From the NCBI RefSeq assembly GCF_036569345.1, contig NZ_DATCQT010000209.1, forward strand, positions 1 to 64,000: a stretch of 64,000 bases of DNA, given 5' to 3'. The stretch comes from Clostridium_AD sp036569345 (GTDB lineage Bacteria > Bacillota > Clostridia > Clostridiales > Clostridiaceae). The number at the start of each line of letters is the position of its first letter. The first letter of the stretch is position 1. Under the pieces are notes generated by a model that worked only from the letters and a program-made list of their open reading frames with translations, was not told the origin of the DNA and did not search any database. A program made the position numbers and the translations under genes. Below, piece by piece: positions 19,842 through 28,531 of this stretch.

Positions 19842-20969
19842 ATGTCTGATGTAAAAACAGTATTTTTAAAAATTGAAGAATTAAGGAAATTTTGTGAAGA
19901 AAACGACCTAGTTGTTAAAGTTAAAAATGCTCCAAATGTTACTGAAGCAAAGGAACTAATTAAAAAAGAACTTCCTACAGGAAAAGATGTTAAGATTGAA
20001 GTAGTTAGAAACTACAGGAGAGAGCTAAAAAAAACGACTCTTCTTGATACAAAAGAACAAATTGAAATAAAAGAATGTAAAAAGTTTTGTGAAGATAATA
20101 AACTCGTAGATAAAGTTAAAAAAGCAATAAATGATAATGAAGCATTTGAACTAATTAAAAAAGCACTACCAGAAGGAAAAAATTTTAGTCTAGCAACTGT
20201 CAAAGCTTATAGAGCAATACTTAAAAATATTGAACTAAAAATATTCCAAAAGTTTTGTGAAAAAAATGAATTAAACGATAAAATTAAAAATGCAAATAAT
20301 GATAATGAGGCATGGAACCTTGTAAAAATACTACCTGAAGGAAAAGATTTTAGTCTTGACATTGTAACTGCATATAGGGAATACCTTAATAAATATATTC
20401 AACTGGATGAATTGAAAAAAATTGATGTAGAAAAAAATATATTAGATAATATTAAGAACGCTAGCAATGATAATAAAGCATTAAAACTCATCAAAAAATT
20501 ATTACCTGAAGGAAAGGATGTTGAAATTGATACTGTAATAGCCTACAGAAAATTTATTAAGGAAACGTATGTAGGTTTAGCACAAGGAGAAAAAACCGTA
20601 TATTCAACCACTGAAAAGCAATCAAAAGAAATAGATAATTTAAAAGCTAAAAATAAAAACCTTAATGATGAAAATGACTCATTAAAGAATCAAAATGAAT
20701 TATTAAAACAACAGGTGAAAGCATTAAATAACCAAAGAGAGATAAAAAATGATTTTACATCTAAAATTCCAAGTCTAAATGATATTGCGAGCAGTGAAGA
20801 TAAAACTAGCGTTTTTATAAATAAAGATATTCTAGTTAAAGCCACTAAATATGTTGATTCCCATAGTCTTGTAAAGCTTGAGAACATAATTATAAATGGT
20901 CATGATTTAAATTCTGCAATAGTTCAAAGTGTATTACTTGAATTTATACTTCAAAATTCACTATTATAA
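19842..20969 (+). CDS. Four-repeat coiled-coil protein, unknown function
   Basis: ATG at 19842 is chosen over an upstream TTG because GGAAAGAGG lies just before it. The protein (about 375 residues) has four tandem repeats of about 50-60 residues, with the pattern FCEENxL..K(V/I)KNA..(N/D)..EA..L(I/V)K..LPEGK(D/N)..xxxV.(A/N)YR. The layout recalls Nif11-type helical domains, but the match is loose. A coiled coil follows (about 270-310, heptads of Leu and Asn), then a small C-terminal domain ending in LEFILQNSLL. There is no signal peptide. It is divergent from hsdM and lies upstream of the recombinase module. A DNA- or protein-binding scaffold is possible. Confidence 0.55.
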   Translation: MSDVKTVFLKIEELRKFCEENDLVVKVKNAPNVTEAKELIKKELPTGKDVKIEVVRNYRRELKKTTLLDTKEQIEIKECKKFCEDNKLVDKVKKAINDNEAFELIKKALPEGKNFSLATVKAYRAILKNIELKIFQKFCEKNELNDKIKNANNDNEAWNLVKILPEGKDFSLDIVTAYREYLNKYIQLDELKKIDVEKNILDNIKNASNDNKALKLIKKLLPEGKDVEIDTVIAYRKFIKETYVGLAQGEKTVYSTTEKQSKEIDNLKAKNKNLNDENDSLKNQNELLKQQVKALNNQREIKNDFTSKIPSLNDIASSEDKTSVFINKDILVKATKYVDSHSLVKLENIIINGHDLNSAIVQSVLLEFILQNSLL

Positions 20970-21135
20970 TTTTTATTTTTTTTTGCTTTAGATGATAATA
21001 ATAATGCATGAAAATATTCTTGTAAAATTTCAATTTAAATATTTATTTAATATATTTTTACAATAAAAGGTATTTTATATTTTATGTAGAATAAATAAAG
21101 TAACATATTTGATATTGGGGATGAGGGGATTACAA

Positions 21136-21537
21136 ATGGATAATTTAATTATTAGAATAGGTAAATTAGTAAAAGAAAAGCGTCTTGAAAAAAATTTCTC
21201 TACACAGTTGTTAGCAGAAGAACTTGATGTATCTGTTGGTCTAATTAACAATATTGAAAATGGAAAGACCGATACTTTTAATGTAGTTTTAATGGATAAG
21301 TTATGTTCAACCTTAGGTATAGATACAATATCTTTGTTTGCTAATAAAGTTGATGATGTCTTAGACCTCCTTAATATATCTAGCGATGTACCTTTAGAAT
21401 TATCAGTATATTCTAATAAACTCATACACGAATATGCTACAGCAGCTATTGAGCTAAACTTTAATTCTAGTAAATTAGAGACTTTATTAAATAAGCTTAT
21501 ATACGAAATTAAATTTGTGGTAGATATTGAAAAATAA
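21136..21537 (+). CDS. XRE-family transcriptional regulator
   Basis: ATG at 21136 has GAGGGG seven bases upstream. The N-terminal 60 residues form a Cro/CI helix-turn-helix: LAEELDVSVGLINNIENGKT covers both key helices. The C-terminal 70 residues are helical and probably mediate dimer formation. Such repressors usually control the excision and transfer genes of the element they ride on, and the nuclease and recombinase genes start just downstream. It has its own terminator at 21582-21608. Confidence 0.8.
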   Translation: MDNLIIRIGKLVKEKRLEKNFSTQLLAEELDVSVGLINNIENGKTDTFNVVLMDKLCSTLGIDTISLFANKVDDVLDLLNISSDVPLELSVYSNKLIHEYATAAIELNFNSSKLETLLNKLIYEIKFVVDIEK

Positions 21538-21581
21538 TATTTAAATCTAAATATAAGAAAATATTAATGCTGGATTTTATA

Positions 21582-21616
21582 GAGCTTACTTTTGCATAGT
21601 AAGCTCTTATTTCATT
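21582..21616 (+). terminator. Terminator after the XRE regulator
   Basis: A perfect ten-base stem (AGAGCTTACT/AGTAAGCTCT) with a seven-base loop is followed by TATTTCATTTTTT. It lies 45 bp after the stop codon. Confidence 0.8.
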
Positions 21617-21800
21617 TTTTGTGAAAATCATAATTAAACATGCAATAAATATTAATACATTCTAAATACATGAAAATCTATCTACAATTTACTTTTAATT
21701 AGTAGACAAGTATTATTATTCATTATGATGAATAAATTCATTATAATGGGTAATACTTATAATTATAGATATGAAAAATTAAACTTTGGAGGTGAGAAAT

Positions 21801-22547
21801 ATGCAAAATAAAACTTTATTTATTAGCAATACAAGTATTAATATGTTTAAAAATTGCAAGAAAAAATTTAAGTATAAATACATTGATAAAATTAATATTA
21901 CCCCAATAAAATCTCATTATTTAAGTTTTGGAACTTCACTTCATAATACCTTAGCAGAGCTTAATAAACTTAATATAGAACTACAGACCTATGAAAGCTC
22001 CATTCCTATTTTAGAAAAACATTGGATTTCAGAGGGATATGAATCTGATGAAGATGAACTTAGTTATTTTTTACAAGCCAAGGAAATGCTTGAAAATTAC
22101 TGTGCTGACAGAAAAGATTTAGGTAGAATTATTTTTAGTGAAGAGATGATAAAACATTATTTAAGCAAGAATTTAACACTATGCGGTAAAATCGATAAAG
22201 TTTATGTTAATGAAAATGAAAAAATAGAAATTCTAGATTTTAAAACTGGTAATTCTTTTATCCCTTTCATAGACCTTCGTGAAGATATACAGCTTCCTAT
22301 ATATCTATTACTATTAAAATATAAGTTAGGTGTTTTTCCGTCTATTATTAGTTATTACTATATAAGCATTAATCAAAAGGTCTCGCTCGAAGTTACAAAA
22401 GAAGTTATAGATTATAGTTTATTACAGCTCAAAAATATTATTTCAGAAATCAATCTAGAAACTCAATATCCATTTACCCCTACCACTCGTTGTAATAGAT
22501 TCTGCGAGTATTTCACATCATGTGAATTCTATAAAGGTATTACTTAA
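21801..22547 (+). CDS. PD-(D/E)XK nuclease, Cas4/RecB-like
   Basis: ATG at 21801 follows TTGGAGGTGAG. The 248-residue protein opens with ISNTSINMFKNCKKKFKYKY, the usual start of this family. GKIDKVYV and ILDFKTG supply the Asp and the D-x-K of the nuclease site, and QLPIYLLLLKYKLG the QxxxY motif. CNRFCEYFTSC at the end, with the early Cys, could bind an iron-sulfur cluster as in Cas4 and AddB. It acts on DNA ends, most likely during element transfer or host interference. There is no cas gene nearby, so it belongs to the recombinase module rather than to CRISPR. Confidence 0.8.
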   Translation: MQNKTLFISNTSINMFKNCKKKFKYKYIDKINITPIKSHYLSFGTSLHNTLAELNKLNIELQTYESSIPILEKHWISEGYESDEDELSYFLQAKEMLENYCADRKDLGRIIFSEEMIKHYLSKNLTLCGKIDKVYVNENEKIEILDFKTGNSFIPFIDLREDIQLPIYLLLLKYKLGVFPSIISYYYISINQKVSLEVTKEVIDYSLLQLKNIISEINLETQYPFTPTTRCNRFCEYFTSCEFYKGIT

Positions 22548-23029
22548 AAGCACCTTCAAATATTTAGCGCATTTCTAAATGGTTTTTTGAGTTTTATAGT
22601 TTCTCAAAACGCGCATTTCGGTTATAAAAAATTAATAATCAATATCATATATAGCTTTTATATGATTTTTATATAATAACCTATTACCCTATAAGCGTAT
22701 GGTTTTTAAGATATAAATAAAATAATTTATATTAATAATCAATTACGAAATAATTCCCTTTAAACGTTTGTATAATAAACTATACACACTTTTAGATTGG
22801 AGAAACAAAACATCGATGAATAATGCCATATTATTCATCGGCTAGACACAAAAAAATAAAAATTTGTATCCTATATAGACTTTATATATTATTTATATAA
22901 CTTTTATTTAGGATTTATATAGAACCTATATAAATTATATATAAAAATAAAAAATTAAGTATTTTTTGATATGACTATGATATCAAATTATATACGATGA
23001 TATTAAAAATGAAAGGTGAATTAAAATAC
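22548..23029. promoter_or_regulatory. AT-rich control region before the recombinase genes
   Basis: Nearly 480 bp without a convincing gene. It holds a direct repeat GCGCATTTC (22567-22575 and 22611-22619) and a perfect 11-bp inverted repeat with a five-base loop (22814-22840). It also holds a 9-bp inverted repeat TTTATATAG/CTATATAAA (22914-22934) and several TATATA palindromes. The hairpin at 22814 covers a nine-codon open frame, but its ribosome binding site is too far off to be convincing. The region most likely contains the promoter and operator of the three-recombinase operon, or recombinase-binding sites. Confidence 0.4.
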
Positions 23030-23179
23030 ATGAAGAAAACCAATGAAGAATCATTAAAAGTAACTATAAAATATTCTGAAAGTGCTGATAGTTGGAATAA
23101 TTTTATTAATTTCCTTATATCCTTTATGATAGATATCAATATTGTAGGTGAAATTAGCAAAAATGACGAAAACAATTAA
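23030..23179 (+). CDS. 49-residue ORF preceding recombinase 1
   Basis: This short frame starts with ATG after AAAGGTG (23012-23018) and overlaps the start of recombinase 1. The product begins with a predicted strand (LKVTIKY), then a helix (WNNFINFLISFMI) and a short acidic tail. The same strand-then-helix outline is seen in the small ORFs before recombinases 3 and 4. It could be an accessory or directionality factor of the recombinase, but I recognise no family. Confidence 0.45.
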   Translation: MKKTNEESLKVTIKYSESADSWNNFINFLISFMIDINIVGEISKNDENN

Positions 23180-25016
23180 TAGCAACAATAAATTATTAAA
23201 AGACCCTAAAAACTATGTGGCAGTTTATGCTAGAACATCCTCAACAGTAGAGAATAACTCTATAGCCGCACAAATTAGTGAAGGAAAACGAGTTATTAAC
23301 AATAAAAATTTACTCCTTTATGCGGTGTACGTTGACCAAGTTTCAGGATTTAACACTTCCCCACCTGATAGAGTTGGCTTTGGCAAACTTTTAGAAGATG
23401 CGAAATCAGGATGTTTTTCAACTCTGGTGGCTTATAGGCATGACCGAATTGCGAGGAACTTAAACGACTGGGTCAATCTTAAAAATCAACTTAGAAAATT
23501 AAAAATTGAAATCATCTTTTCAGATGATAATGAGTATGCTTCTGATAATTCCGTACAGGGAGAATTTCTAGAAAACTTAATCGTAATGGTAGGAGAACTA
23601 GAGCCTAATACCATTAAGGAAAGAACCAGCGCTGGAAGATTACAAAGAAGAACTGAAGGTGCTTACAGCTCAGGTGGTCATTGCCCCTTTGGATACAATA
23701 AAATTGCTAATGATAAACTAACATCTAAAGGCAAATCCTATTACGAAGTTGACCCTTTAGCCGCAATTTTTGTACAACGCATCTTCTGTGAAGCGAAAGA
23801 TGTGCTTGGTAAAAAAAAATTTACGATAGAAGATATTAAAAGAAGCCTACAAGACTATATAGACAATCTGCCAACATCAACTGTTGACTCTCTTTCTGAA
23901 GTGCTCATACCGTATGCACATGATACTCAAGAAAGACTAATTAATTCTCACGAAAAAGAGGATATTTTTAAAAATTTTAATGAAATTTTGAATAATCACT
24001 TTAAAAAAACTAATCTGTTAGAAATTAAAAAAGACCTTATAAGAATTAAAGCCCACATAATCAAACCAGGCAATATAAACTCTTTACTAAGAAATTCAAC
24101 ATATGGTGGTTATATGCTAAAGAATACTAAGGAAAATGAAGAAGAAGGAGAAGAAGAAGAAGGAAAAAAAGAAAAGGAAGAAAGCATTATCATTGAAGAT
24201 AAAATTCCAAGGTTAAACAAAGCTGCTTTCATAAAACTTAATAATGTTGATTCCATTGTTGATGAAGATACCTTTGCAAAAGTTTATAGCTATATACGTA
24301 TGCCTGATGTTTTAAAAGAAAAGGAACCCAATTATTTATTCAAAGGCAAATTAAAATGCGGCAATAGTAACTGCAAAACCATTCTTCGTTTTACTAATGG
24401 TTTACTTCAATGTAATTGTAAATCCTATGCTAAAAACAGTGTAATTGAAGCTTTACTAGACATTATTATTGATGATGCATTTGGAAATAGCAAAAACGGA
24501 TTTAATAATTTTCGTACCACTATCGAAGGAAAACTTGACGCCCTTAGACTCGCCCTTCAAAAGCTTAGAAATATAAAAATATGTCAACTACAAAACTACT
24601 TAGAGGAAAAGAATAAAAGATGTATTAGAGATGTCCAAGAAAATCAGAAAGAAATAAATACTTTGCTTCAAAAAATTGCGACCTATGCAAACGAGCTTAG
24701 CTACATTAATAGACTCCAACAAGTTATTGAATGTTACAATAATTCAAGTTTTAAAAATGAAAAATCCGATTCTGATATTTTGAAAATAAAAACATCAATT
24801 ATTGCTTATATTGAATCTAATCAGGATATTTTTAACCCGATTTTCAATAAATTAATTAAGGAAATAAAGGTGAGTACTTTTGAGCGAAAAAACAACATTA
24901 AATGTAGGTTCAAAATTAACTACGAATTCGAATATAAAAAACCAAAAGATAAAAAATCAAAAGGTAAAAAATCAAAAGATAAAAAACATAGCGATATATC
25001 TACGAGTATCCACTGA
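23163..25016 (+). CDS. Large serine recombinase 1
   Basis: This protein has about 617 residues, starting at ATG 23163 (GTG at 23148 is possible). The resolvase-type catalytic domain has the nucleophile Ser in YARTSS and the helper arginines in YRHDRIARN. A recombinase domain and a zinc-ribbon segment with paired Cys (KCGNSNCKTI ... QCNC) follow, then a long coiled coil. An acidic run (about residues 325-345) inside the central part is unusual. The tail has 5-residue repeats KDKKS/KGKKS/KDKKH. The last 137 bp overlap recombinase 2 in another frame. It probably forms an integration/excision system with recombinases 2 and 3. Confidence 0.9.
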   Translation: MTKTINSNNKLLKDPKNYVAVYARTSSTVENNSIAAQISEGKRVINNKNLLLYAVYVDQVSGFNTSPPDRVGFGKLLEDAKSGCFSTLVAYRHDRIARNLNDWVNLKNQLRKLKIEIIFSDDNEYASDNSVQGEFLENLIVMVGELEPNTIKERTSAGRLQRRTEGAYSSGGHCPFGYNKIANDKLTSKGKSYYEVDPLAAIFVQRIFCEAKDVLGKKKFTIEDIKRSLQDYIDNLPTSTVDSLSEVLIPYAHDTQERLINSHEKEDIFKNFNEILNNHFKKTNLLEIKKDLIRIKAHIIKPGNINSLLRNSTYGGYMLKNTKENEEEGEEEEGKKEKEESIIIEDKIPRLNKAAFIKLNNVDSIVDEDTFAKVYSYIRMPDVLKEKEPNYLFKGKLKCGNSNCKTILRFTNGLLQCNCKSYAKNSVIEALLDIIIDDAFGNSKNGFNNFRTTIEGKLDALRLALQKLRNIKICQLQNYLEEKNKRCIRDVQENQKEINTLLQKIATYANELSYINRLQQVIECYNNSSFKNEKSDSDILKIKTSIIAYIESNQDIFNPIFNKLIKEIKVSTFERKNNIKCRFKINYEFEYKKPKDKKSKGKKSKDKKHSDISTSIH

Positions 25017-26574
25017 CAAACAAGATAAAAACACCTCAAAAGAAACTCAAATGAAGACAATTGATAGGTATATTGAAGACCATAAAATCATTGATACTAA
25101 AAAGTATATCTATGAGGACAAATATTCAGCCTCAAGAATGCCGAAAGGCTCAAGTATAGATGATGATAAACCATTTACAAGAAGAGGATTAAATGAATTA
25201 ATTAATGATGCAAAACTAAATAAATTTAATACAGTTATGGTATTTAATCATGATAGACTTACCAGAAACGTTCAAGAATCTCTACTTTTGAAATTCATCT
25301 TTAATAAACTAAGTATAAATGTGATTTACTGTAAACCTGGTGAAAATGTCGATACAGAAAGCAAAAAGATGAACACATTCTTTGAAAATTTGTTAAATAA
25401 TCTATCTGCTCTTGAATCTAATATAATAGGTTCAAGAACCAGACTAGGTAATGAATACAATATAAGAAAAGGTTTTTGGGCTGGTGGTCCACCTCCATAC
25501 GGATATAAGTTAAGCCATATACAACCTGGCAGCAGAAAAAGTGTTCTTAAAATCTGCTATCCTGAAGCTAGAGTTGTAATAAAAATATTTGATTTATATC
25601 TAAAAGGGCTTTCTCCCACTAAAATAGCTGAATATATTAAAAGCAACTACCCAAATAATAAAGATAGAAAGTGGACTAAGAACTCCATCATATCTATAGT
25701 AAAAAACAAAGATTACACTGGTATAATGGAGTGGAATAAAAAAGGTGGAGTTCGATGTCCTACTAAACGCAAGGAAACCCAATTTATTACTTCAGATATA
25801 TACAAGGAAAATATAATTATTAAAGATGAGTTATGGGAGCAGGTTAAAAATATTAAAGCTATACAAAAAAAGCATCCTAAACTCTTCTCCTCGCCATTTC
25901 TTTTAAATGGATACCTTGTATGTGGAATATGTGGAAAAGTAATGATGGCTAAAAATAATGGTGTCAACAAAAAGAGAGTTTATTACTGCATAAAGGAAAA
26001 AAACAAATGGGAAACCTGTATAAATTCCGAATCAATAGAGACTATTGTTATCGAAAAGCTTGGAGAACATCTAACTTACATTCTTAGTAATGATGCTAAA
26101 TTCAATTCATTTTATGAAAAGTATAACTTGAATTTCAACTCTAAAAAAAGTATATATCAAAAGGCTATTGCCGAACTTCAATTACAAATCAATAAAAATA
26201 ATAATTATTTAGTAGATTGTAAATCTGAAATAAATATGCTGGAAGACGAATTAAATCGTAGCGGCGAAGATTTAAATAATACTAACTCAGATTTTATAGA
26301 CTCTTTAAAAGAATTACACTCCTATCTTGTTATTAATGGAAATATAATAGAAGATAAGAAACAAGAACTAAATAGTAAAGTTACTGCAACTATCTTGAGT
26401 AAAGATACCATAAAAGAATTTATTCTACAAAAGAAAAACCTACTAGCTACTATAGAAAATAACATTATAGATAAAGAATTATATAGAAGAAGTCTATGTC
26501 TTTTGTTATACGACCTAATAGATAAAATAGTGCTTTCAGAAGACGCTAAAAATATAGAAATAATATTAAAATAA
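24880..26574 (+). CDS. Large serine recombinase 2
   Basis: This 564-residue protein starts with TTG at 24880, just after a strong AAAGGTGAG. The first 35 residues are a Lys/Asn-rich extension made by the repeat that also encodes the tail of recombinase 1. Then comes the catalytic domain (YLRVSTDKQ with the Ser nucleophile; FNHDRLTRN), the recombinase domain and a zinc ribbon (LVCGICGKVMM ... CINS). A coiled-coil C-terminus ends the protein. All catalytic residues are present. The 137-bp overlap with recombinase 1 implies coupled expression. Confidence 0.9.
   Translation: MSEKTTLNVGSKLTTNSNIKNQKIKNQKVKNQKIKNIAIYLRVSTDKQDKNTSKETQMKTIDRYIEDHKIIDTKKYIYEDKYSASRMPKGSSIDDDKPFTRRGLNELINDAKLNKFNTVMVFNHDRLTRNVQESLLLKFIFNKLSINVIYCKPGENVDTESKKMNTFFENLLNNLSALESNIIGSRTRLGNEYNIRKGFWAGGPPPYGYKLSHIQPGSRKSVLKICYPEARVVIKIFDLYLKGLSPTKIAEYIKSNYPNNKDRKWTKNSIISIVKNKDYTGIMEWNKKGGVRCPTKRKETQFITSDIYKENIIIKDELWEQVKNIKAIQKKHPKLFSSPFLLNGYLVCGICGKVMMAKNNGVNKKRVYYCIKEKNKWETCINSESIETIVIEKLGEHLTYILSNDAKFNSFYEKYNLNFNSKKSIYQKAIAELQLQINKNNNYLVDCKSEINMLEDELNRSGEDLNNTNSDFIDSLKELHSYLVINGNIIEDKKQELNSKVTATILSKDTIKEFILQKKNLLATIENNIIDKELYRRSLCLLLYDLIDKIVLSEDAKNIEIILK
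24942..24986 (+). repeat. Three 15-bp tandem repeats in the overlap of two recombinase genes
   Basis: Three units of 15 bp (24942-24956, 24957-24971, 24972-24986) differ at only two positions. They are read as KDKKS-type pentapeptides in recombinase 1 and KNQKI-type pentapeptides in recombinase 2. Unit number can change without breaking either frame. Confidence 0.85.
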
Positions 26575-26593
26575 CTTGTACTAATTTTTTACC

Positions 26594-26636
26594 CTCAAGA
26601 TGAATATACTTTAACATAGCAATATTTATCTTGGAG
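26594..26636 (+). promoter_or_regulatory. Hairpin covering the ribosome binding site of a small ORF
   Basis: An imperfect inverted repeat pairs CTCAAGATGAATAT (26594-26607) with ATATTTATCTTGGAG (26622-26636). The second arm contains the Shine-Dalgarno bases of the ORF at 26644, so folding could hide it. Confidence 0.35.
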
Positions 26637-26643
26637 AGATTAA

Positions 26644-26820
26644 ATGCCTAATCAATATAGTAAAATAGAACTTACATTAGAGTTAAAAATGCCTAAGGAT
26701 ATTACACTTCTTAAAAAGCAATATACAAAAGCGCTCTTTGAATTTCTGAAAGATAAATTTCCACAAAATTCTGAGTTTACAAATGATTTAATCAAAACAG
26801 TTAAAGAAGAGCTAACGTAA
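26644..26820 (+). CDS. 58-residue ORF between recombinases 2 and 3
   Basis: ATG at 26644 has TTGGAGAG about five bases upstream. The product starts with a predicted strand (SKIELTLELK) and continues with a long helix (ITLLKKQYTKALFEFLKDKF) and a second helix at the end. Length and position mirror the small ORFs before recombinases 1 and 4. The start signal and clean frame favour a real gene. An accessory role for recombination is inferred. Confidence 0.5.
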   Translation: MPNQYSKIELTLELKMPKDITLLKKQYTKALFEFLKDKFPQNSEFTNDLIKTVKEELT

Positions 26821-26882
26821 AAAGAAGGCATAATAATTTAAAATTATTGTGTCCAGAAAATAAATACAGGAGGGGTAGTGTT

Positions 26883-28493
26883 TTGACAGTTGCAGCTATA
26901 TATGCTCGAAAAAGTAAGTTCACCGATACTGGTGATTCTATTACAAATCAAACTAATTTATGTAAGCGCTACCTAGAAACCTTAAATATAACGGAATTTC
27001 AAATATATCAGGATGAGGGCTTCTCAGGCAAAAATATGGATAGACCTGGTTTCTCAAAAATGTACGAAGATGCTAAGCAAAAGAAATTTAATGTTCTCAT
27101 TTGTTATAAGCTTGATAGAATTTCAAGAAGCGTTGCCGATTTTAGTAACCTTGCAAAAGAACTTGAAAAGCTCAATATCTCTTTTGTATCTGTTAATGAA
27201 CAATTTGATACTTCAACCGCTATGGGAAGAGCTATGATGTACATTTGTTCTGTATTCGGACAATTAGAACGTGAGACTATCTCCATAAGAATTAGAGATA
27301 ACATGTACGCTTTAGCCGAAAATGGTAATTGGTTAGGCGGTGAGGTAGCAACTGGTTTTGAAAGTGAGAGGTTAACTTACTTAGATACCAATGGTAAAGA
27401 AAAAACGTACTGTGTTTTAAAACCCATAGAAGATGAAATTGAATTAGTAAATCTTGCATTTACTAAGTATTTAGAATTGAAAAGCCTAAGCAAAGTTCAA
27501 AAATACATGCTTTCAAATTATATAAAAACAAAAAACGGTAAAGATTGGTCTAGAAACGGTTTAAGAAGTATTTTAACAAATCCTGTATATGTAAGAGTTG
27601 ATGAGAATGTATTAAACTATTATAAAGCACAAGATATTAATGTATTTGGCAAAGTGGATAATGTACATGGAATTCTTATATATAGTAAGCGTAGTGGCAA
27701 ATCTGGAAAAAACAAAGACCCAAAAGAATGGATATATGCCATATCTTCACATGAAGGGATAATAGATTCTAATAATTGGCTTAGGGTCCAAAAACAAATA
27801 AGCATAAATAAAGATAAAGCCCCTGCACTGGGAAGCAGTTCAGTTGCGCTTTTAAGTGGCTTAATACGATGTTCTAAGTGTGGAAGTTATATGCGTGTGG
27901 CGTATGGCAAACAGTATGCAGATAGTAATATTAAAAAATTCTACTATGTTTGCAGCCTTAAAAATGATTCAGGTAAAACCCGTTGTAATAACAGAAATGT
28001 TAACGGTATTGACCTTGATACTATGATTATTAATAAACTAAGAGATATGTCTGTTGATAAAGGTACCCTAATAAATGAATTGCAAAAATATAAAGCAGAA
28101 CTTGAAAATTCTACAGAAAATACAGAGTTTAAAAATATATTGCACGGTATTAAACAAAATAACGCTATGCTAGAAAACCTATTACACAATGTCTCTATGA
28201 CAACAGAAAAGGAAATGGTAGAGTTGCTTTTTGAGCGTATTAGTTCTCTCAAAGAGAATAACAAAGTCTTTGATAAAAGGCTACTAAATCTTAAGGAAGA
28301 GACAGAATCGCAATCAACCACTATTCACAGCTGTGATGCTTTTATGAAGCTAATTAGGAATTTTTCTATGGCTACCGATATTGCTACAGTAAAAGAGAAA
28401 AGATTGCTGCTTTCATCCATTCTAGAGAGGGTATTTGTAGATGGAGATAGTGGAAAAGTGACAATAAAATTTTGGGGAGTAGATGACTTATGA
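26883..28493 (+). CDS. Large serine recombinase 3 (next to manC junction)
   Basis: This protein has about 536 residues; TTG at 26883 is preferred because AGGAGGGG lies seven bases upstream, while the longer frame to 26847 has none. The catalytic domain has YARKSKF with the Ser nucleophile and YKLDRISRS. The recombinase domain, zinc ribbon (IRCSKCGSYM ... TRCNN) and coiled coil follow. It belongs to the TnpX/phage-integrase group of serine recombinases. Its stop lies about 40 bp from the point where manC sequence resumes, so it is the best candidate for the enzyme that inserted element A. Confidence 0.92.
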   Translation: MTVAAIYARKSKFTDTGDSITNQTNLCKRYLETLNITEFQIYQDEGFSGKNMDRPGFSKMYEDAKQKKFNVLICYKLDRISRSVADFSNLAKELEKLNISFVSVNEQFDTSTAMGRAMMYICSVFGQLERETISIRIRDNMYALAENGNWLGGEVATGFESERLTYLDTNGKEKTYCVLKPIEDEIELVNLAFTKYLELKSLSKVQKYMLSNYIKTKNGKDWSRNGLRSILTNPVYVRVDENVLNYYKAQDINVFGKVDNVHGILIYSKRSGKSGKNKDPKEWIYAISSHEGIIDSNNWLRVQKQISINKDKAPALGSSSVALLSGLIRCSKCGSYMRVAYGKQYADSNIKKFYYVCSLKNDSGKTRCNNRNVNGIDLDTMIINKLRDMSVDKGTLINELQKYKAELENSTENTEFKNILHGIKQNNAMLENLLHNVSMTTEKEMVELLFERISSLKENNKVFDKRLLNLKEETESQSTTIHSCDAFMKLIRNFSMATDIATVKEKRLLLSSILERVFVDGDSGKVTIKFWGVDDL

Positions 28494-28513
28494 CACCGTC
28501 TAAATCTACTCCC
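28475..28513. repeat. Inverted repeat at the right end of element A
   Basis: A perfect 10-bp inverted repeat (GGGAGTAGAT 28475-28484; ATCTACTCCC 28504-28513) spans the stop of recombinase 3. It may be an attachment-site arm or a weak terminator. Confidence 0.45.
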
Positions 28514-28531
28514 AATATTGGCACTTCTGCG

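Noticed and set aside
21801..22547. CRISPR-associated Cas4
   Set aside because: The nuclease has the family motifs, but there is no repeat array or other cas gene in the window, so it is listed as Cas4/RecB-like only.
22817..22846. Nine-codon leader peptide inside the 22814-22840 hairpin
   Set aside because: The nearest purine-rich ribosome binding site is about 13 bases upstream, too far to be convincing, and no attenuator alternative fold was found.
24942..24986. Tandem repeats as a CRISPR or origin iteron set
   Set aside because: The units are 15 bp, contiguous and coding in two frames, so they are coding microrepeats.
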